From Candidatus Syntropharchaeum butanivorans (GTDB taxonomy: Archaea > Halobacteriota > Syntropharchaeia > Syntropharchaeales > Syntropharchaeaceae), in assembly GCA_001766825.1 (NCBI GenBank), contig LYOR01000010.1:1-49582 (forward strand): a stretch of 49,582 nucleotides of DNA, given 5' to 3'. Position 1 is the stretch's first letter; every line of letters starts with the position of its first letter. Positions 44,246 through 49,582 of the stretch are shown one piece after another. The notes beneath the pieces were generated by a model. That model saw only the letters and a program-made list of their open reading frames with translations. It was not told the origin of the DNA and did not search any database. Made by a program: the position numbers and the translations under genes.

Positions 44246-45470
44246 GCTCAACCTCCACCTCCTCTCCCTCTTCAACGATCTCAACCTCCTCCCCAATCCT
44301 GATATAGCCATCAAGGTCAAGAAGCGTCCTGATCGCACCGGACCCCCCATGAACCTGGTATGCAATAACCCCCTCACTGGAATCTTCAAGCCTCACAGGC
44401 ATAAGCTCCTGTCTGCCCTTGGCAGAGTGAATCCTTGCACCGACCGTTGCCTTTACTCGCTTCTTCTCTCCTGGTCCTGTGCCTGTTAAACGCTGTAGAA
44501 CCGGTTCAACGAAGGTCTCAAACGTTATCATCGCAGAGACCGGATATCCGGGAAGACCGAAAATTGGAACATCTCTGCATAACCCGAATAAAAACGGCTT
44601 TCCAGGCTTTATCCTGACGCCATGTATCAGAAGCTCACCCAGATCCTCAACGACCCGGTAGAGGATATCCCCCCTTCCTGCAGAGGTTCCACCAGAGATG
44701 ATGACAATATCAAACCCCTCAGATATTGCGGACTCCAGGGTCCCCCTGAGCTCATCATAGCTATCCCTGATTACACCTATGAAGCTTGCATCTGCCCCAA
44801 GCTCAAGGAGTGCTGCTGTTATCATGTATCCATTCGCATCAAAGATCTTTCCTTCCCGAAGCTCACGCCCTGGATACTCAAGCTCGTTACCGGTTGAGAT
44901 CACACAGACCCTCGGCCTTCTGAGAACCTTTATCTGGTCCATCCCGAGTGCAGCCAGAATACCAATCTCACGGGCATGAATCCCTGTACCTCTTCTGAGG
45001 AGGTTCTCGCCTCTCCTGATGTCATCACCCCTCATCTGGATATTCTCACCTGGTGCCACATGCCTGTAGACGATGAGTTCATCCTCACCGACCCTATCTG
45101 CAAACTCAACCATGAGAACTGAATCAGCCCTCTCTGGTATCCTGGCACCTGTTGCAACCTCAACAGCCTCCCCACGTCCAACCTCAAGATCCTCAATCGC
45201 ATCACCGGCACGAATCTCCCCGATAACCTTCAGTCTGATGCCTTTCTCTTCGGTTGCACCAAATGTGTCCGGTGATCTGACCGCATATCCGTCCATAAGC
45301 GCCCGGTTGAAGGGTGGGAGATCAACAGGTGCGTGAAGGTCCTCGAATAAAATCCTTCCATCTGCCTCGATCAATGGCACAATCTCAAATCCACCGATAG
45401 CCTGGATATTGGCATCAATGATCCTTCTCGCCTCATCGATCGTGATTAACCTTAGAAACCTCCCACTCAT
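44205..45470 (-). CDS. moeA: Molybdopterin molybdenumtransferase-like protein (paralogue 1)
   Basis: A 421-residue MoeA that inserts Mo or W into molybdopterin. Seen: PPFNRALMDGYAVRS, GARIPERADSVLMVEF, VAPGENIQMRGDDIRRGE, STGNELEYPG, ISGGTSAGRGD, and the C-terminal GLPGYPVSAMITFE. The substrate-binding Asp motif (MDGYA) is intact. It overlaps the upstream moeA by 4 nt and the end of convergent clpB by 41 nt. Confidence 0.93.
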   Translation of the reverse strand: MSGRFLRLITIDEARRIIDANIQAIGGFEIVPLIEADGRILFEDLHAPVDLPPFNRALMDGYAVRSPDTFGATEEKGIRLKVIGEIRAGDAIEDLEVGRGEAVEVATGARIPERADSVLMVEFADRVGEDELIVYRHVAPGENIQMRGDDIRRGENLLRRGTGIHAREIGILAALGMDQIKVLRRPRVCVISTGNELEYPGRELREGKIFDANGYMITAALLELGADASFIGVIRDSYDELRGTLESAISEGFDIVIISGGTSAGRGDILYRVVEDLGELLIHGVRIKPGKPFLFGLCRDVPIFGLPGYPVSAMITFETFVEPVLQRLTGTGPGEKKRVKATVGARIHSAKGRQELMPVRLEDSSEGVIAYQVHGGSGAIRTLLDLDGYIRIGEEVEIVEEGEEVEVELRVGRGNLPPVPP

Positions 45471-46678
45471 GCCCGGACCTCCTGCGATCCCGGATAACGG
45501 TAGATTGTGACCGTTTCCCCCTCATCGATACCCTCAAGTGGCTCATCCACAAGGAGAAAACCATCAGCCTTACTTAACCTCCCGATTGATCCTGAGCCCC
45601 CGCTCCCAAGTGGCTCGGCATAGAGGTCTCCGCCCTCATTTATGAGCTTGATCCGTACAAAATCAAGTCTCCCAACCTGAGATGGTATTTTTCTGAGAAG
45701 CTTAGCGGTTAAGGATTCATACGGGATCTTGGGGGGAAGCCCCTGCATGATCGAGAGTGCATCCCTCACAAAAAGCTCGAATGAAACGATGGCTGCAAGA
45801 GGATAGCCAGGGAGGATGAAGACCGGTGTGTTGTTGATAAATCCGAACCCGAGAGGGCCGCCTGGTTTGATGGCAACACCATGAAAGAGCAGTTCCCCGA
45901 GCTCATCGATAACCTTACCGAGAAAGTCACGATCCCCCACAGAACTTCCGCCGGTTATAAGAAGCAGATCAAACCCAGTGTAGCTCTTTATGGTACTCTT
46001 CAGCACATCAGGATCATCTTTAAGAACACCACATCTGACAGGGATACCTCCCGCACCACCCACAAGTGAGGATAGTGTATAGCTGTTAATATCCGGAATC
46101 TTCCCTCTCTCAGCCCCATTCCACCTCTTGATCCTGGCAGGATCAACGATCTCATCCCCGGTTGAGATGATCCCAACCCTTGGAGATCTTCTCACCTTGA
46201 TTTTTGTGATACCTGCTGCAACAAGTGTACCTATGTCATGGGGGAGAAGAACCCGCCCTTTTCTGAGGATGATCTCTCCCTGCCTGAAATCCTCCCCCCT
46301 GAGTGCAACGTTTTCACCTGGAACAACAGACCTTGAGATCCTGATCTCATCCCCGAGATCCTCCACATACTCAATCATCACAACTGCATCAAATCCGGAA
46401 GGGATGGGTTCTCCTGTCATAATTCTTCGAGCCTCCTCGCCTTTTCTCAGCCTGACAGGGTTTTCCGGGGTCGCATAGAATGTTGATCCTGCAAGAACTG
46501 CATAACCATCCATCGCTGATCTATCAAACGGGGGATGATCGCATAGAGCCTGGACATCTTCTGCAAGTATCCTTCCACACCCCTCATGGAAACTGATCCT
46601 CTCTGAACCAAGTGGTGTAATCGAGGATCTGACGCAGGCACGGGCCCTCGTGGCAGAGATTTTCTTGAGAAACATCAT
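45467..46678 (-). CDS. moeA: Molybdopterin molybdenumtransferase-like protein (paralogue 2)
   Basis: A 403-residue MoeA with the same blocks: PPFDRSAMDGYAVLA, GEPIPSGFDAVVMIEYVEDL, VVPGENVALRGEDF, STGDEIVDP, ITGGSSVGDRD, LPGYPLAAIVSFE. Archaea often keep two MoeA proteins, proposed to differ in Mo versus W handling. It is first in the pair; its upstream region contains the third structured repeat. Confidence 0.93.
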   Translation of the reverse strand: MMFLKKISATRARACVRSSITPLGSERISFHEGCGRILAEDVQALCDHPPFDRSAMDGYAVLAGSTFYATPENPVRLRKGEEARRIMTGEPIPSGFDAVVMIEYVEDLGDEIRISRSVVPGENVALRGEDFRQGEIILRKGRVLLPHDIGTLVAAGITKIKVRRSPRVGIISTGDEIVDPARIKRWNGAERGKIPDINSYTLSSLVGGAGGIPVRCGVLKDDPDVLKSTIKSYTGFDLLLITGGSSVGDRDFLGKVIDELGELLFHGVAIKPGGPLGFGFINNTPVFILPGYPLAAIVSFELFVRDALSIMQGLPPKIPYESLTAKLLRKIPSQVGRLDFVRIKLINEGGDLYAEPLGSGGSGSIGRLSKADGFLLVDEPLEGIDEGETVTIYRYPGSQEVRA

Positions 46679-46746
46679 CTCTTATCTGGTCCGGGCCAAC
46701 TTAAAGCTACCTCTCCGGGGATGGTGACCTGATGTTGAGATATCGC

Positions 46747-46866
46747 GGGGATATGTGAAGTTTGCCGTAAGGAAATTTGGGCGTAGTGAAGCGTAGCCGT
46801 ATGTCCGCTGTTAGCAGACCCGAAGGGCGAGCCTCGAAGAGGTGAAGAGTTCCACACGCCGCCGAA
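46747..46866 (+). repeat. Structured repeat, third copy
   Basis: Starts GGGGATATGTGAAGTTTGC, identical over 19 bases to copy L, and shares AAATTTGGGCG. The right arm CGTATGTCC pairs with GGATATGTG using three G-T pairs, so the stem is kept despite base changes. It ends GCCGCCGAAAAC, 20 nt before the stop of a minus-strand restriction-subunit-like fragment, the same geometry as at 5.1 kb. Confidence 0.65.
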
Positions 46867-46885
46867 AACAAATATTTCATACTTT

Positions 46886-47047
46886 TTACTCCGTTTCAGT
46901 AATTTCCATCAAAGATGTTCCGATCTCTTTTATGGCTTCTTCTTCAATCTGATCTGCTCTGTCTTTCTTGTTATATGCTTCAACTACTAAAGAGCCAATT
47001 TTGTCTCCAATGGATTCGTCTTTTGGTTTTAAAATGAGAATATCCAT
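46886..47047 (-). pseudogene. C-terminal fragment resembling a type I restriction-modification subunit
   Basis: A 53-residue frame: MDILILKPKDESIGDKIGSL then VVEAYNKKDRADQIEEEAIKEIG. The ILILKP...IGxxVxEAYxKKDxADxIxxEA pattern resembles the C-terminal helix of type I S- or M-like proteins. The rest is missing: the IS4 transposase remnant begins at once upstream, so it was probably cut by that insertion. Confidence 0.5.
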
Positions 47048-48040
47048 GTGCCTTCAGTTAAGTAACCCATCTCCATCAGCCTCTCTCGATTGAAATTGGG
47101 ATCACATCCCCACCGAGGTAATATAAAGTGAGCATATCCAGTTTCAGTCCCACAGAGTACTTCTGTTAGCAATCGGTCTGCTTGCTCGATGAAGACTTTT
47201 GCCCAACATAAATGCGTGTATCGCTTGGTATTTTCGGGATTTATCTGAATCAGGCGGAGTATCCTGCGTGAGCAGATCAACGTCAGGATAGCGATCCAAA
47301 TCAAGCATACCAGTTCAATTTCCCATCTCGCAGCGTACAGGCATGCTATGTCCTCTATCCAATATTTCAAGTGTAATATCGGTCAAATAGGTGTGATATT
47401 TCCTGGATTCCAAATTGAAAACAATACCATCCTGAATCTTCTATTAACCATGCTTTGCTTCCCCCTGTACTTTCTACGCTTGAACTTGACTCCACTTCCA
47501 CATCGAGGACTTCTCGCTTCAGGAGTGAAAGGACGTCTCTCAACCTCTTCCCTCCGAGATCTATCAAGTCCCCCGCCATCTACGATTCATGGCAACAATC
47601 AACGGATTGGCATTTCCCTTCAACCTGCTGACGAAATAGCCGAAAAAAACAGGTACTTGAAGTATCTGAGATCGAGGAGCAGGATGCCCTTGAGCCAGGG
47701 TCCCAACCAAGGTATTTATCCCCAAAACCCGGGTTGCTGTGCTTGAAATTCAATCGCATGGAGCACGCATCTCTGGACGTAAAAACTACTTATGCTCAGT
47801 TTCACCCCTGCTTTCTCCTCGTATTTCCGCTTCAGTCCCCGGATAGTGCTCAGAAAACGTACACCGAATCCAGGTGTTAACACCCGGAAAAGAATAACCA
47901 GGTCAATTTTATGCTCCCTTCTGATAAGTCCACTCTCATGCAGTATTTCTTAAAAATCCTCCGGAACATCTCCACAATGGCTTCCACCGTAGGGTCTCTT
48001 CCCTTCTCACCGTTTAGATTCATATATCGTATCACCGTGT
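47029..48040 (-). pseudogene. IS4-family transposase, degraded
   Basis: Scattered minus-strand pieces in several frames follow the IS4 order. They are VLTPGFGVRFLSTIRGLKRKYEEKAG with SISSFYVQRC (about 47770-47900), GYFVSRLKGNANPLIVAMNR (about 47585-47645), DLGGKRLRDVLSLLKREVLDVEVE (47480-47570), YAARWEIELV and AILTLICSRRILRLIQ, ending DPNFNRERLMEMGYL at about 47055. Multiple shifts and stops; inactive. Confidence 0.7.
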
Positions 48041-48185
48041 AAAATGGTCACTTTTATAGCTTAAAAAGGTCCAAGAGTTGGAATCACAATCTCTTATCCG
48101 AACACCGATGAAAAGGATCTATAATATTGGAAGGAAAAACATAAACCCATATCACAAATGTATGAATGTTTAGGAGACAAAAAAT
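48041..48185. other. Intergenic stretch ahead of the HicB-like gene
   Basis: AT-rich with no gene seen. AGGAGA lies just before the HicB-like ATG, and a TATA-like AT tract lies further upstream. Confidence 0.4.
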
Positions 48186-48452
48186 ATGCCCATCATTACC
48201 CTGGAAGTAAAGGTCTTTAAGGAGGGGGATGTTTATGTGGCGCTTTGCCCCGGGCTAAATGTTTCAAGTTTTGGGGATGATATCGAGAATGCAAAGAGAT
48301 CGCTAAGAGAGGCACTGGAAGCTTTCTTAGAAGAGTGTGAAGCAATGGGAACATTAGAAGAGGTTTTAGAAGAGGTAGGATTTATAAAAGAGAAAGATAG
48401 ATGGCTACTTGAAGAACCCACTATAGAAGAGAAGATAGCTGTATCATGTTGA
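48186..48452 (+). CDS. HicB-like antitoxin/UPF0150 protein
   Basis: An 88-residue protein with the HicB fold: ITLEVKVFKEGDVYVALCPGLNVSSFGDDIENAKRSLREALEAFLEECEAMG. It lacks an extra DNA-binding domain after the fold; the tail is acidic. No HicA toxin (small dsRNA-binding-like protein) is visible on either side, so it may be an orphan or have another role. RBS AGGAGA precedes the ATG. Confidence 0.8.
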   Translation: MPIITLEVKVFKEGDVYVALCPGLNVSSFGDDIENAKRSLREALEAFLEECEAMGTLEEVLEEVGFIKEKDRWLLEEPTIEEKIAVSC

Positions 48453-48550
48453 GATATAATGGCAAAGTTAATATAGATAAGAAAGGATGTAATGGTTGTA
48501 TGATCCGTATTGAGGCATGTAAAGAGGGGGTGGTGGGTTATAGCCTGTAA
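48449..48550 (+). pseudogene. Ferredoxin-like scrap
   Basis: A 33-residue frame from TTG: GKVNIDKKGCNGCMIRIEAC then KEGVV. It keeps C-x2-C and a later Cys, as in one half of a 2[4Fe-4S] ferredoxin, but one Cys is missing and the rest is absent. It overlaps the HicB-like stop. Possibly a remnant. Confidence 0.35.
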
Positions 48551-48622
48551 GGGGAAAATACATAAAAAGTGTGGTTCTTCCACCAAAATACAGAAAATAA
48601 ACGAGTTTGCGGGGTTAAAAAG

Positions 48623-49582
48623 ATGAAAGTAGCTCTAATAGCTCCTGGAAAAGAAAAGCGGTTTGCAGTGCAAGAACCCTTAAATCTTGGGTATATTGCA
48701 AGTTACTTGGAAAAGAATAATGTGGAAGTTAGGATTATAGATCAGCTGGCCGGAGAGGATGTAAAGAGTGAAATTGATAAATATGAACCGGATATTGTGG
48801 GTATAACTGCGACAACGCCACTCATCTATGATGCATATAAAATTGCCGATATGTGTAGAAAAGAGGGTATACTAACCGTAATGGGAGGTCCGCACGTAAG
48901 CGTGTTACCAGAAGAGGCACTAAAACATGCAGATATAGTTGTTAAGGGAGAAGGGGAAATAGCAATGTTGGATATTGTAAAGGGAGATGTAAAATCAGGG
49001 GTTATCTCCCGTCCATATATCAAAAACTTGGATGAAATCCCCCCTCCTGCAAGACATCTCATGAAAATGGATTTTTATCTACGTACAAAGGATAGACTTT
49101 CAGATACTTATCTATATTTTGTACCCCCGCATACGAAAACAGCTGCATTATTAACTAGTAGAGGATGTCCTTATTCTTGTACTTTCTGTCATAATACATG
49201 GAGAGGAATTCCTTACAGATTTAACAGTGCAGAACGAGTTATATCTGAAATTGAAGACCTTATTCAGGTTTATGGTGTTAGAGCTCTCTTCTTTATAGAA
49301 GATAATTTCTTTGTGAAAAAATCAAGACTTCAGGAGATTTGTAAATTGATGGTGGAAAATAATTTGGATATTATTTGGGGCTGCAACGCAAGGGTGAGTG
49401 ATGTTGATTTAAAGAGTTTACAGATGGTCAAGGATGCCGGATGCCAACAGATCACTTTTGGTTTTGAGAGCGGTTCTCAAAAGATTTTGGATGTTTTAAA
49501 GAAAGGGACCACGGTTGAACAGAACCAAAGAGCAATTGATCTCTGTAAAGAAGTTGGAATTATACCCCAGGGAACTTTTATG
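48623..49582 (+). CDS. B12-binding radical SAM protein (partial, runs off the window)
   Basis: 320 residues visible. The N-terminal cobalamin-binding Rossmann domain (MKVALIAPGK...PLNLGYIASYLEKNNVEVRIID...DIVGITATTP...MGGPHVSVLPEEAL) has no clear DxHxxG, as is common in this class. Radical SAM domain: RGCPYSCTFCHNTW supplies the CxxxCxxC cluster, then FIEDNFF, and GFESGSQKILDVLKKG. Class B-type methylases or ring-forming enzymes of this kind act on diverse substrates, so the substrate is unknown. Base use is much more AT-rich than most of the window. Confidence 0.88.
   Translation, partial: MKVALIAPGKEKRFAVQEPLNLGYIASYLEKNNVEVRIIDQLAGEDVKSEIDKYEPDIVGITATTPLIYDAYKIADMCRKEGILTVMGGPHVSVLPEEALKHADIVVKGEGEIAMLDIVKGDVKSGVISRPYIKNLDEIPPPARHLMKMDFYLRTKDRLSDTYLYFVPPHTKTAALLTSRGCPYSCTFCHNTWRGIPYRFNSAERVISEIEDLIQVYGVRALFFIEDNFFVKKSRLQEICKLMVENNLDIIWGCNARVSDVDLKSLQMVKDAGCQQITFGFESGSQKILDVLKKGTTVEQNQRAIDLCKEVGIIPQGTFM

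Overview
This window looks like a chromosomal segment of an anaerobic archaeon related to methanogens. Archaeal traits are fibrillarin, archaeal-type prolyl-tRNA synthetase, an archaetidylinositol-phosphate synthase-like enzyme, an AglH-like sugar-phosphate transferase, AK6, tRNA genes without encoded CCA, and TATA boxes close to start codons. Methanogen or alkanotroph traits are two HdrA proteins, two FrhB-like proteins, a methylcobamide:CoM methyltransferase-like protein, DUF2117 and anaerobic cobalamin genes. A B12-binding methylmalonyl-CoA mutase subunit with MeaB is also present. Together these fit the ANME-1/Syntrophoarchaeum part of the Halobacteriota; that placement is inference from gene content only.

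Layout. 1-4.0 kb: end of a DUF2298-like membrane protein, prenyl synthase, RNase HII, an AI-2E-family membrane protein and a MtaA/MtbA-like methyltransferase. 4.0-6.6 kb: a decayed IS with terminal inverted repeats that contains a run of hairpins, then an AT-rich nuclease gene tightly framed by two inverted structured repeats. 6.6-20.4 kb: housekeeping (xseB, proS, MFS, fibrillarin, a four-gene minus-strand cluster, the mutase B12 subunit/meaB/DUF35/hisH, aglH-like, an FAD oxidoreductase, nadX, pheS). 20.35-20.63 kb: tRNA-Phe, tRNA-Val and tRNA-Arg, with tRNA-Phe touching the pheS start codon. 21.3-27.05 kb: a tight operon of frhB-like, hdrA, hdrA and DUF2117. 27.1-29.3 kb: a SpeD-like gene, strong hairpins and nested transposase remnants. 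29.3-34.8 kb: cbiE and cbiD on the minus strand, then cbiM, cbiN-like, a 35-residue ORF, a frameshifted cbiQ, cbiO and a NicO-like metal transporter. 34.8-37.2 kb: a winged-helix regulator whose start codon lies inside a perfect palindrome, a second FrhB-like protein and an M29-like peptidase. 37.3-44.2 kb: hsp20, then a bacterial-style dnaK-grpE-cbpA-cbpM-clpB block, with clpB frameshifted. 44.2-46.7 kb: two tandem moeA genes. 46.7-49.6 kb: a third copy of the structured repeat, a restriction-subunit-like fragment, a decayed IS4 transposase, an orphan HicB-like gene, a ferredoxin-like scrap and a B12-binding radical SAM gene cut by the window end.

How the genes fit together. Cobalt uptake and corrin synthesis supply B12 for the methyltransferase, the mutase and the radical SAM protein. 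The FrhB/HdrA operon probably links F420 to ferredoxin or thiol/disulfide electron carriers. The most unusual structures are the gene-sized cassette with inverted structured ends, the tandem HdrA pair with complementary cluster losses, and the palindrome over the regulator start codon.
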